In this document: positions 1 through 7,318 of the stretch, in pieces
Numbering within the stretch: position 1 is the first letter of the stretch
How the letters are laid out: every line of letters begins with the position of its first letter
Source of the DNA: Pseudoneurospora amorphoporcata
Taxonomy: Eukaryota > Ascomycota > Sordariomycetes > Sordariales > Sordariaceae
Length of the DNA stretch: 11,423 bases
Assembly: GCA_033297205.1 (NCBI GenBank)
Contig: MU859515.1
Span: 1 to 11,423 of the forward strand
Direction of reading: 5' to 3'
Notes under the pieces: generated by a model
What the model was told of the DNA's origin: nothing
What the model saw: the letters and a program-made list of their open reading frames with translations, nothing else
Databases searched by the model: none
Translations under genes and position numbers: made by a program

Positions 1-620
1 GGCCACTGAGCATCTTGAGGTTAATGCTAGGCGTTGAGGCTCTGTTGAGTCTTGCGATCCTAACCCCTGGACTGTGGGCAATGTCCGTGTGACATTTGCG
101 CTCCACTCTTTAGCGGTTATAGAAGGAGGATTTGTGCCGAATTCTTGTATCTAAGTAGCTGTCGCACGTCTCATACCCTTCGGGAGGTGGAAGTAGACGT
201 CAAAAATCATCATCATTATCATCATCATCACCGACGCTGGAGCAATTCGAAGATCTGTTGGACACTATGAACGCTCTTTCTCTTGTCCAAAACTTCAGCA
301 TCTATCTCAACATGTCCTCAATTCCGCCAGAGATCCTACGTCAAATATCCTTGCTCCCATCACTTTTTTCGCCTACCAATTTTTGCAGGCGACTGAAAAC
401 AGACGGCCGGCGTGCAAACCTTAGGAGCGTATACTGTGGTCAAGGCGGCCAACGTATTAACTCGGGCGCAACTACCAAAATATTGAGTGCGGCTTCTTGT
501 ACTGCCATTCTTAGCGTACGGCCATCATCGCAGTTGATGGGTTTTTAAAACACTGTGCAACTACGGACGGAGAACTCAATGCATGGAAGGGACGTGAGGT
601 GTGCATCCCTGCAGGGCAGC
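1..620. other. Left-edge stretch without a convincing gene
   Basis: No open frame here has the composition or motifs of a confident gene. The first 250 nt contain a short ATC microsatellite (206-230). A 96-codon plus-strand frame at 258-548 includes an ATG at 312 followed by residues SSIPPEILRQI, which resembles the start of an F-box. The reading then degenerates into low-information sequence, so a functional F-box protein is not supported. The last part, 549-620, is the presumed 3' untranslated region of the minus-strand gene that ends at 621. Confidence 0.5.
206..230. repeat. (ATC)n microsatellite
   Basis: Eight ATC-type units, the fourth changed to ATT, preceded by a run of five A. It lies outside any supported coding region. 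Confidence 0.85.
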
Positions 621-1902
621 TCAGATGCTGAGGTTCTTGAGCTTGTCCAGCAGGAGGTTGGAGGGCTTGTCACTGTCCGTGATGCTGGGGACAGGAGCGG
701 GTTCACCGAACCCGCTGGTATTAGAAGGAGGGGCGATGTCGATGCCGATATCAGTGATGTAGCCCCAGCTCGACACGAGGTTGAGCTTCCACTCCACATT
801 GACACCGGGCCATACGGGACTGCCCTTGACACCATAGTAGGTACCGGTCTCCGGGTTGACGGCCTCCTCCATAGTGCACTTGAGCTTCGCCGTAACCACG
901 AGGTTCGCAAATACGCCGCTGTAGCCAGTGGCTCGCATGACGTAGGCCAGTGTCTTCTCAGGCTCACCAGCGATGGTGACCTTGCTGCCCTTTGCAGCGT
1001 TGATTGTCCACCAGCAGTCCTCCTCCGACTCGCTGATGAGAGACGGGTCCTGTAGAGGGACTTCGAACCCGGCCTCCCTCGCGGCCTTCTGAAGGTGCTT
1101 CATGAAGTCCGGAGAGATGGAAGCATAGTAAAACGTATTACCATACTTGTTCTCTGAGGTGGTGTCCCTCGGAGCCTGTGCAGGGACCAACACTTCGTTC
1201 AGCGTAACATGGCCAGACGAGACACCGGAGGCACTGAACTTAATCTTCACATCGAAGTACCTCTTGCTCCCTCCGTCCTTGACCTTAGTACGAGTAAACT
1301 CGCTGGTGTTGTCCTTTACATCATCAAACGTGATCTTGAGTTCGTTGATGTTGCTGTCGACCCATTCCCCGTTGTTACGGGGACGAACAACCTTCGTGGG
1401 CTTGGCACCCTTGGCTTTAGGAGAGGTGGATATGGTAGGCGTAGCAATGGCGGAAGGGGAGGAAGTAGGGCGTGCTTGGCCCTTGGGATTCGCATTAGCA
1501 GCAGTAAGTTCCTCCACCTGAGTCTGGAGAGCCCTAACAGCCCTGACCACGCCCGCCACCCCTTGACGTATGTTCGCATCGACTCGATCGAGATGGGCGT
1601 CAAGGTTGTCGAGGCGTTCGGTAAGCATGGTGCGGAAAACCTCCACAGCAATCAACTCGTTGAGGGCAGGAGCAGCGGCGGCCTCGGGGATCGGGTCGCC
1701 CAAGAGGCGGGCGTAGCGGGCGAGCGTGAGAGTGCAGGTCGCGCAAGGGGGGAGGCGCATGCCGCTGGGAGAACGAGAAGAGTTAGGGAAAGACGAGCAA
1801 ACGACAATAAGGGAATACTTACAACTCATCGTTGTCGGGCTCGATGCCAGCGACCCGGCAGCGGGCGTGGATGACACGCTCCTCAGGGGTAAGGGCAGCC
1901 AT
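621..1902 (-). CDS. Orphan fungal protein: His/Cys cluster, coiled coil, C-terminal beta-rich domain
   Basis: Two exons (1902-1823 and 1764-621) encode 407 aa. The start is the ATG at 1902, in a CCCCC-ATG-GC context about 100 nt downstream of a TATA box. The longer open frame reaching 2042 runs through the intron and promoter and should not be used. By residue: H12, C15, C34 and C37 (CATC) form a possible metal site. Residues ~60-118 are a heptad-like helix rich in L, V, A, R and D, probably a coiled coil for oligomerisation. Residues 119-157 are a Ser/Pro/Lys linker. Residues ~158-375 alternate hydrophobic and polar residues (for example FDVKIKF, LVVTAKLKC, EWKLNLV), suggesting a beta-rich domain. 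The last 30 residues are Pro/Ser-rich and end in LDKLKNLSI. There is no signal peptide or membrane segment. I do not recognise the family. Metal binding and oligomerisation are inferences. The splice model and the intact frame are seen directly and argue for a live gene. Confidence 0.8.
1765..1822 (-). other. Intron 1 of the orphan gene
   Basis: A 58-nt intron with donor GTAAGT at 1822, a CTAAC branch site in a pyrimidine-rich tail, and acceptor CCCAG ending at 1765. It interrupts a codon in phase 2 (TT|C, Phe27). Removing it joins the ATG exon, whose residues begin MAALTPEERV, to the long downstream frame. Confidence 0.85.
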
Positions 1903-1959
1903 GGGGGACAAGAAACTACAGGGACGCAGGGTGAAAGCTTCTCGGCGGCGACGGAAAGA

Positions 1960-2006
1960 GGAAGAGAAGATGAGGAAAAAGAGGAGGGAAGGGAAGGGTT
2001 CTTATA
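1960..2006 (-). promoter_or_regulatory. TATA box and CT-rich leader of the orphan gene
   Basis: On the minus strand TATAAG (2006-2001) is followed by a long pyrimidine stretch (about 2000-1960) and then the start codon at 1902. TATA plus a CT-rich tract is the usual layout of well-expressed promoters in filamentous fungi. Confidence 0.55.
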
Positions 2007-2360
2007 CCTGAAGGGGAGGACCATCCATGGATTCTGGAGCATAGACTTACAATAATATTTACGTCACTCGCAATCGCTAGACACGATACATGTACGACTC
2101 TCCGCTGAAATATTCACATTCATAACACCCACCGGCGTTTGGCATGGCCTCCCGTCGGTTATCCACCTTAAGCATCCAACGGCTTTTGCGCCCCCACCAT
2201 GGCCACCTAGCGTTAGAATGAATCTTGGCTTCTCCTCAGTAATCAACGTCAATCCAGTTGTTGCTTCCACTCAGCCGTCCAAAAGACACCAACTTGTCCT
2301 CTGCCATGCGCGCTGTTAACTTCGTTTGCAGGTATCGGCGTGGCGGACATTTGTTGGATC

Positions 2361-2433
2361 AAACGGCTTAGAGAAGCATGCATCCATCCTTTTCCTGTCA
2401 GGTAGGCATGCATGGGGAAATGGAGAGCCGTTT
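2361..2433. repeat. Nested inverted repeat with paired GCATGCAT palindromes
   Basis: AAACGGCT (2361-2368) and its exact reverse complement AGCCGTTT (2426-2433) flank two copies of GCATGCAT (2376-2383 and 2406-2413). The two copies are spaced exactly 30 bp apart. The arrangement could be a pair of dimer-binding operator sites in the divergent promoter. That role is inferred; the repeats are seen directly. Confidence 0.5.
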
Positions 2434-2534
2434 GAAGCGTTCCCGTTGGGCATTGGTTGCCATAAGAGTAAGAAACACTAGCAGTCTCCTGCTTTCTTCA
2501 TCCTTCTTCCTCCGTCCTGGTGATCAGTTTGGAT

Positions 2535-2541
2535 TATAAAA
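2535..2541 (+). promoter_or_regulatory. TATAAAA box upstream of the trefoil gene
   Basis: TATAAAA lies only 25 nt before the ATG at 2560. If this is the core TATA element, transcripts would start near or after that ATG. Translation might then begin at the in-frame ATG at 2761 instead. Confidence 0.4.
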
Positions 2542-2559
2542 ACCTTTTCCCCCATAACC

Positions 2560-3321
2560 ATGGACGTCCCATTTGATGTCCGGTTAAGTCGCATCCAGAA
2601 GAAAGAAAAGACGTACACACGGCAAACAAGAAGTACGCACTCAACATCTTATTCTTCTGCCTCCCGTGCATCCTCAACTTCCTCAAGCAATACCATCCAA
2701 ACTCCCACGTCCGACTCGGAACCAACAGAACCATCCGCTCTTCCTACTTTCGCCGCTTCGATGCCTCATCCAAAGATGGAACGCTTATTAGAATCGTCCG
2801 TATCTGGATCAGCTGGTGACTTCTACCCGGACCGTGACGATAATCCCACGGCCAATTCGACATATCTCGTCCTCCACCAGCCCACCAACCTAGCCCTGAC
2901 CTTGGTCGGCGGCAAGCTGACCCTTCACAAAGTCCCGGCCATGTTCGAAAAAGGCCACCCCCTCGAAAGCAAATGTAACTGGTACTGGCAATGTGTCGAA
3001 ACGGACGGCTGGCTCGGGTTTCGCAATGCCGCGAGCGGACGGTTTCTCGGCGCCCCTTCGGATTATCATGGTGTTGGCAGTTTTGATGTTGCCAACGACG
3101 CCCATGACCGTTTACAGCGGCTGATATGCGTTAGGGCGGGAGGAGGTTGTGATCAAGGACCTGAGGCGCCGCAGCAGAGTGGGTACGTGATGAACTTCCA
3201 AAACTCCTCGCGACTTGTCAAGGCATGGATGGAGCCGAGCTGGAAAGAGAGATCCGAAATATCGATGACTTGGAAAGATGGGCAGGAGGGAACAGTGTGG
3301 AGGTTCGTCAAGTTTGTATGA
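2560..3321 (+). CDS. Probable beta-trefoil (fascin/actin-crosslinking-like) fungal protein
   Basis: A single exon encodes 253 aa, starting at an ATG in an ACC-ATG-G context. Residues 1-65 are basic, then Ser/Thr-rich and low in complexity, probably disordered. From about residue 100 to the end the protein has the look of a beta-trefoil. Three related blocks begin YLVLHQPTNLALTL (102-115), GWLGFRNAASGRFLG (150-164) and GYVMNFQNSSRLV (208-220). The conserved WYWQC and the closing GTVWRFVKF are typical of small fungal fascin-like proteins. Such folds bind carbohydrate, actin or other ligands, but no ligand can be read from this sequence. There is no signal peptide or transmembrane segment, so it is likely cytoplasmic. 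The true start may be residue 1 or Met68 (position 2761), because the TATA box sits very close to the first ATG. Fold assignment is moderate; function is unknown. Confidence 0.7.
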   Translation: MDVPFDVRLSRIQKKEKTYTRQTRSTHSTSYSSASRASSTSSSNTIQTPTSDSEPTEPSALPTFAASMPHPKMERLLESSVSGSAGDFYPDRDDNPTANSTYLVLHQPTNLALTLVGGKLTLHKVPAMFEKGHPLESKCNWYWQCVETDGWLGFRNAASGRFLGAPSDYHGVGSFDVANDAHDRLQRLICVRAGGGCDQGPEAPQQSGYVMNFQNSSRLVKAWMEPSWKERSEISMTWKDGQEGTVWRFVKFV

Positions 3322-3420
3322 TATCTCGACCCAAGTCTTGTCACGACTATAATTGTACTTCTCTGGTGTTGTCACATCTTCCAAACTGAATCTATTCCAA
3401 GCCTTAATACTCAGTGACTT

Positions 3421-3426
3421 AATAAA
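3421..3426 (+). terminator. Polyadenylation signal AATAAA
   Basis: A canonical AATAAA hexamer lies about 100 nt after the stop codon of the trefoil gene, a suitable place for its 3' end. Confidence 0.5.
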
Positions 3427-3645
3427 TTAACCAGTCCCCATCGTCACCGATGTCGCAAAATATTCCGCTGATTTTGCTGTAAGGTGATGGCGGCGTTAAG
3501 AGCGACAAGGCAACCACAGCTCTAAGATCAGAAGCCGGCAGCCTCCAACACCACTCAAAGTATGCACGTGCCCTATTTATAAGCCCGACTTTATACTTGT
3601 CTGCCTTGACTTAAGTGCATGCCTGAGGAACTAGGCAGACCAAGT

Positions 3646-3737
3646 GTGACAAGGGCAGAGTTCTGGGCTTGGAACAAAAAGTTCAATTCAGCTGATAAAC
3701 TACTTTGGTCTCGAAAGCCTTGTTGATCCTTTCAACC
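3646..3737 (-). repeat. Dispersed repeat, copy 1 (matches right edge of window)
   Basis: This segment aligns without net length change to 11332-11423, at roughly 90% identity by eye. The longest identical run is 21 nt, and the match stops abruptly on the left of both copies. On the minus strand one frame reads as plausible protein from about 3830 to a stop near 3687, with residues including WYKKALKSSLPLEVERINKAF and ending in VVYQLN. That could be the C-terminus of a transposon-encoded protein. Copy 2 carries a stop inside the same frame. I do not recognise the family. Confidence 0.75.
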
Positions 3738-3860
3738 TCCAGAGGAAGGCTAGACTTCAAGGCCTTCTTATACCAAAGAAGGTTGGTACGTTTCACACTA
3801 TGGTTATGTTTCCCCGGTTAGTTCAGTATGGGGCATTCAGAGCCCAGAGGTCCTATCGAC

Positions 3861-4084
3861 GTTGGACGCTCGGGCTCGATGTAGTAGGCGTCGTGTAGAC
3901 GTACTGAACCTACCTCTACATAAGAGGTTGTAGTCCGAGACTTGTGCTCTCCACTCAACTCTCCCCTGTAAACTTAGCTGGTTAGACTCATTACATCTAT
4001 CTCGCGATAGCCTTCTTCTCAGGACGCTGTCACTCCGACCTACGGCAAGCGGACGCTCACCGACAACCCAGGGGATCACAGAGC
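3861..4084 (+). mobile_element. Degenerate LTR-like unit with possible primer-binding site
   Basis: A ~207-nt block starts GTTGGACGCTC and ends CTCACCGACAAC (4067). These termini are compatible with a worn TGTTG...CAACA copia LTR. Inside is a weak TATA-like ACATAAGAG (3918-3926) followed by a CT-rich tract. Directly after it, GGGGATCACAGAGC (4071-4084) resembles the TGGTATCAGAGC primer-binding site of Ty1/copia elements, with one substitution and a 2-nt insertion. No target-site duplication or internal coding region follows, so it would be a truncated 5' end. Its start also faintly resembles the presumed LTR start of the copia element at about 7558. Confidence 0.35.
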
Positions 4085-4289
4085 TCACCCGTGATGAGTT
4101 TTCATAGTGACATTTATACAAATAGATATGGAGCGTTCTTGTCGTAACTAATGGCCAGGGCGTGGCAAAATTGGCGGTGATCGGGCGGCTGAGGAACCGG
4201 TGTGGGATGTTCAATCACCTTAAGGCAGCCACGTGGCAAATCGGCCATTTTGGGCGGGGTCGGGCTGCAACGCAAGAGACGAACACAAA

Positions 4290-4328
4290 ATGGCTATGAC
4301 AACGGAGGGGGCCCTGATGCAGACTTGA
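4290..4328 (+). promoter_or_regulatory. Short upstream ORF before the C2H2-BTB gene
   Basis: ATG at 4290 in an AAA-ATG-GC context opens a 12-codon frame ending at TGA 4326-4328, 22 nt before the main ATG. If it is inside the mRNA leader it could dampen translation. Transcription start is unknown. Confidence 0.3.
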
Positions 4329-4350
4329 GGCATTTCCAATACTGGCCCAG

Positions 4351-5412
4351 ATGGCGTATTGTACGGATTGCGATCGTTATTTTCAAAACAGAGAAGCGCT
4401 TCGGCAGCATCGCCAGGACTCGAATCGGCATGCCTTTACCTTCCTCCCAACAAAAACGACAACTCCTATACGCCCTTACGCGCAGACAACAGCATCAGGT
4501 TCTGGAATAGCGTTTACAGGCTTTGGAGGCTCGCCAGCTAGCTTCGTGACTCAGACAGCCCGCGGTATGGCCGGAGATGATCCCTCTAAAGACCTAATAA
4601 GTTCTCTAAAAGGGTATGATCATTTCGCTCTCATTGTTCCTCCGTCTTCTGAACTTGCAAGTATTGACAATAGCCTCCGAATAGGCTCTACTCCAGCGGG
4701 GAGTACTCAGACCTCGTGATATCCTGCGAAGGAAGGGAATACCATGTGCATAGGGCCATCGTATGCACGCAGTCCGAGTTCTTCTCTGCAGTTTGCCGCG
4801 GAAGTTTTAAGGCTAGTGACAGTCCATACTCTAGCAACGACACTAAACTAACATTATATTTAGGAGGCACAAGAAGGAAAGATTGACCTCCCAGCTGATG
4901 ACCCTCGGCTTGTCCATATAATGGTACATTATCTATACCACTTCGACTATGACGTACGGCTACAACACGAGCGTAGTGGTTTTGATGGGTTAGAAATGGA
5001 CGGATGCGGAACCAACGTTAATGAACCGGCAGCGAACGCCCTTCTGACTCATGCAAAAATTTACGCCTTAGCAGAGAAGTACTTGATCAGGGGATTGAAG
5101 GCTGTCGCGCTTCGACAATTCAAGGCGGCAGCTACTATCTCCTTGGACATCGATAATTTCCTTGGAGCAGCGCTAGTGGTATACGAATCTACTATTGAAG
5201 ACGACAGAGGCTTAAGAGATGTCGTCGTGGAAACCCTTTATAAGCATTCCGAATGGCTAGACGAGGAGAAGGTGCGAGATGTGGTTAAAGAGTTGGGAGC
5301 TTTAACGTATGATATGGTTATATATATGCGCCAAAGCGTAGGTTCTACTAAACTAGGTCTTAGATCAGTTAAAACGTTGACGAGATGGTCCCCGATGAGA
5401 TCTGAGAAATGA
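4351..5412 (+). CDS. C2H2 zinc finger-BTB/POZ fusion protein
   Basis: Three exons (4351-4613, 4685-4811, 4864-5412) encode 312 aa. Residues 4-27 are a single zinc finger, C4-x2-C7-x12-H20-x6-H27. It is of the fungal type in which an R-Y-F and an A-L-x-Q-H core precede a short basic loop. Residues 30-80 are a Ser/Thr/Gly-rich linker. The BTB/POZ fold begins around residue 85. Exon 2 supplies GEYSDLVISCEGREYHVHRA and a Q-S-E-F-F helix, and exon 3 supplies EAQEGKIDLPADDPRLV and HYLYHFDYD. The C-terminal part (LLTHAKIYALAEKYLIRGLK, then VYEST and RGLRDVVV) is the helical extension usual in fungal BTB proteins. BTB domains dimerise and often serve as Cullin-3 adaptors or chromatin-factor scaffolds. 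The finger suggests nucleic-acid or protein binding. Both roles are family-level inference; the partner is unknown. The two introns restore one continuous frame, so the gene looks intact, provided the GC donor of intron 2 is used. Confidence 0.8.
4614..4684 (+). other. Intron 1 of the C2H2-BTB gene
   Basis: A 71-nt intron with donor GTATGA and acceptor GAATAG, splitting a Gly codon (GG|G, residue 88). Splicing gives SSLK-G-LYSSGEYSDL, which matches the expected run-in to a fungal BTB domain. Without splicing the finger frame ends at 4719 with no BTB domain. Confidence 0.75.
4812..4863 (+). other. Intron 2 of the C2H2-BTB gene, GC-AG type
   Basis: A 52-nt intron that best fits as AAG|GCTAGT ... 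TTTAG|GAG, with a CTAAC branch site about 15 nt before the acceptor. It is phase 0 and joins GSFK to EAQEGKIDLP, as expected for the BTB fold. The nearest GT (4816) would put exon 3 out of frame. Donor GC occurs in a small minority of fungal introns. Confidence 0.65.
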
Positions 5413-6067
5413 TGCTACCCAATCTGGAGATTGAGGCGCTGGAGGCCATTGCGAGTTGCTCGGCTTCGGCAGTTACTGTCCGGTTGTGCTCCCACCGCTC
5501 CGTCATTCTCGGGGTTGTAGCTACGGAACGGACGCGGAGGACAACTAAGTAGGTACCTACCCGGCACCGCTGGAGATATCTGAATTATACCATTTGGTAG
5601 TTGACAGTTGCTAGTGTGGCTGCCAAGAGATAACCGGCTTCTTCAAGCATCCACTGAAGCTGCCCGCTGTCGTGTTCTCGGCCTCAAGAATTTAGGGAAC
5701 CGTCGCCTTGGCCGAATCCCGTCGGCGCTATCGCTTCTCCGACGTCACCTCCCTTACGTCAATATGTAAATAGTAATATGGGTTGGTACTCGCGGGTATT
5801 CGCGTCTACATATAATCGCAACTTCCGCACAAACCGAACCAAATGAACCTCTCCTTCTATCTATGCCTTTCCGTTACTAGAAATAGATTCCATGTCCATT
5901 GATCGACTATGACGGGGTCCACCACTCCGAGTCGCGATCCGTAGTGAGGCTCTCAAGGAACCCAGGGTCCTGTCTCAGGGGCTTTGTTTTTTAATCGCCA
6001 ACGACAACACCACGGTTACCTTTGACCCGCCTTATCGACCTCCTGCCCGATAAATACGATTATCACC
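5413..6067. other. Gene-free stretch, 655 nt
   Basis: No supported gene. It contains a perfect 12-bp palindrome at 5549-5560 and an orphan TATA-like ATATAAT around 5811. A 55-codon plus-strand frame without ATG (5605-5772) includes RLLQASTEAARCRVLGLKNL. It reads like a protein fragment but has no start, no neighbour exon and no family I recognise. Confidence 0.5.
5549..5560. repeat. GTAGGTACCTAC palindrome
   Basis: Perfect 12-bp palindrome in intergenic DNA. Variants of this sequence are common between genes in Sordariomycetes; no specific role is known to me. Confidence 0.6.
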
Positions 6068-6384
6068 TCACTCATATACAAACGGCGCATCTCTCCTTAA
6101 CCTATACTCCCCGTCTCCCTGCCATACGACTTCATAGCCCAGCGTGCCTTCTACGATCGCCAACACTATCGGCACCGTCATTGACTGCCCCCTCGCTGCT
6201 AGCGCTCCTGAGACCTTTTTCCTGATCGTCAGCGTACTCAACGCCCCATTCACCACGCCATTAATGGTCGGCGGGCTATCCTCGCTCTCCATGACGACGT
6301 GTGGGATCCATTTGCTGATGTACTGATCAATGAGCTTCAGCGAAGAGCCGTGACTCCCATGAATGCTGATCCAACTAGGCTTTC

Positions 6385-6416
6385 TTGAGTTGTCCCTGAT
6401 TGGGTTTGAGTTGTCC
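6385..6416. repeat. 21-nt period tandem duplication in the pseudogene
   Basis: TTGAGTTGTCC occurs at 6385-6395 and again at 6406-6416, exactly 21 nt apart. In the minus-strand frame it repeats the peptide DNS (DNSNPIRDNSRKP), an in-frame duplication. Confidence 0.6.
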
Positions 6417-7150
6417 TGGATAGTAATATGGTAGGGCGGTTTCGAGCAGATTTCGGAGAGCGACGGAAGGGAGGCGACAGTAGGGAACTAGCTTAGTTTT
6501 GGCTGGGCAGAGGACGCGGACAATGTCGTAGTCGTCTTCGAGTTCGCGGCCGTCACCTTTCTCTTCTCGTCCCTCACGCTAAGCTGCTTCAACCCCGACT
6601 CCAACTCCGTCGCCGTTCCCGCTCCCTTCCCCGGCTCGGGTTTCGAATCCTCCTTTCCCTTTTCCGTCGCCTGGAAACTGCACAACGGCAAACTCTTCTT
6701 GAACTCCTCGCGAACCGGATCCAATCCCCTGTTGAACGCCTTCCTCACAAAGAAGAAGTATTCCGGCAAGTATATGAAGAACCCCTTTCTCTCATCCGAC
6801 CAACTCGTACCCACCTGAATATTCTCCCACACGTCCAACATCACCCTCAGCTTCCCCCCGGCTTTGATTAGGTGGGTGAGTAATTTGCCTATCCAATCAT
6901 CGCTCTTTAAGTTATCAAAAATCAATATACATCAATAGTCTATGCTATCACGATTTCGGCGGCCACTTTAACGATTGTAGGGTTCTGTTATTCGCCGAAT
7001 TCGTCCAGGAGACGCTGCCAGTCGGCTTCGACAATAACTTCGTGCCCGAGGTCTCGGCTGAGCAGGGCAAGTTGGCTTTAGATGACCGATATTTCGGAGA
7101 CGAAGTACTAGGTAATGAGTTGGGCAATGGAAGGGGGGTAGTAGGGGGGC

Positions 7151-7235
7151 CTTAACACAGGTAGGTCAGCCGAAAGTTCGAGTATATTTTCCTAATTAAT
7201 TGATACCCTAATTATCCCCGTTTGTTTCTACTTAC
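7151..7235 (-). other. Intron 1 of the pseudogene
   Basis: Donor GTAAGT at 7235, CTGAC in the last quarter, acceptor TTAAG ending at 7151. It is phase 2 (CC|G, Pro). The match to fungal intron consensus and the phase agreement show that the short ATG exon belongs to the body. Confidence 0.7.
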
Positions 7236-7318
7236 GGCTCTGCGGTTGACTTGAGGTTCGTCATGTTTTCTAAGTCTTTTCTTGGACCAGAGGGACAAAG
7301 AAGGCGAGAGAGAGAAGA

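Larger units (their letters stand above)
1903..2559. promoter_or_regulatory. Shared divergent promoter region
   Basis: This interval lies between the start codons of the minus-strand gene (1902) and the plus-strand gene (2560), and must hold both promoters. Each side has its own TATA element. A minus-strand frame at 2064-2270 has only a GTG start and no recognisable motif, so I treat it as chance. Confidence 0.55.
3427..4289. other. Gene-free stretch with repeat debris
   Basis: No intact gene is supported. The stretch holds an orphan promoter-like cluster (CACGTG at 3565-3570, then TATTTATAAG at 3574-3583), the 92-bp repeat copy at 3646-3737 and a degenerate LTR-like unit from 3861. The 125-codon minus-strand frame at 3837-4214 runs across the LTR-like unit and has no protein-like features, so I do not call it. 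Confidence 0.5.
6068..7264 (-). pseudogene. Decayed fungal gene of unknown family, multiple stops
   Basis: Exon 1 (7264-7236) reads MTNLKSTAEP from an ATG in a AAAAC-ATG context after a CT-rich leader. It ends at a perfect GTAAGT donor. An 85-nt intron (7235-7151, CTGAC branch, TTAAG acceptor) leads in frame into PPYYPPSIAQLIT. The body then hits TAG 7110-7108, TAA 7080-7078, TAA 6990-6988 and TAG 6942-6940. The residues between these stops, such as LALLSRDLGHEVIVEADWQR, look like genuine protein. Around 6925 the coding potential moves to another frame (after TGA 6924-6922 in the old one) and runs open to TAG 6490-6488. It then continues in the same frame to a final TAA at 6070-6068. Later pieces include DVWENIQVGTSW, FFIYLPEYFFFVRKAF, a Lys/Glu/Ser-rich linker and a C-terminal GTLGYEVVWQGDGEYRL. 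Intact length would be near 370 aa. I do not recognise the family. Most stops need only one C-to-T or G-to-A change from Gln or Trp codons. Confidence 0.7.

Noticed and set aside
621..1902. Endogenised viral capsid as an explanation for the orphan protein
   Set aside because: The beta-rich look alone is not evidence; the gene has a normal intron and promoter and no viral motif I can name.
1903..2042. N-terminal extension of the orphan gene's open frame to 2042
   Set aside because: It translates through the intron and the TATA/CT-rich promoter; the extra residues are low-complexity Ser/Pro/Leu, and the spliced ATG at 1902 gives a better start.
2064..2270. 68-codon minus-strand frame in the divergent promoter
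   Set aside because: GTG start, no motif, no partner exon; best explained as chance.
3837..4214. 125-codon minus-strand frame
   Set aside because: It lies across the LTR-like unit, has Arg/Ser-biased composition and no domain.
4614..4719. Frameshift mutation in the BTB gene near 4680
   Set aside because: At first the finger frame and BTB frame seemed offset by a 1-nt deletion, but a GTATGA...GAATAG intron joins them precisely.
5770..6431. Shared 12-mer ATAGTAATATGG at 5770 and 6420
   Set aside because: The flanks do not match, and an AT-rich 12-mer pair in this length is not compelling.
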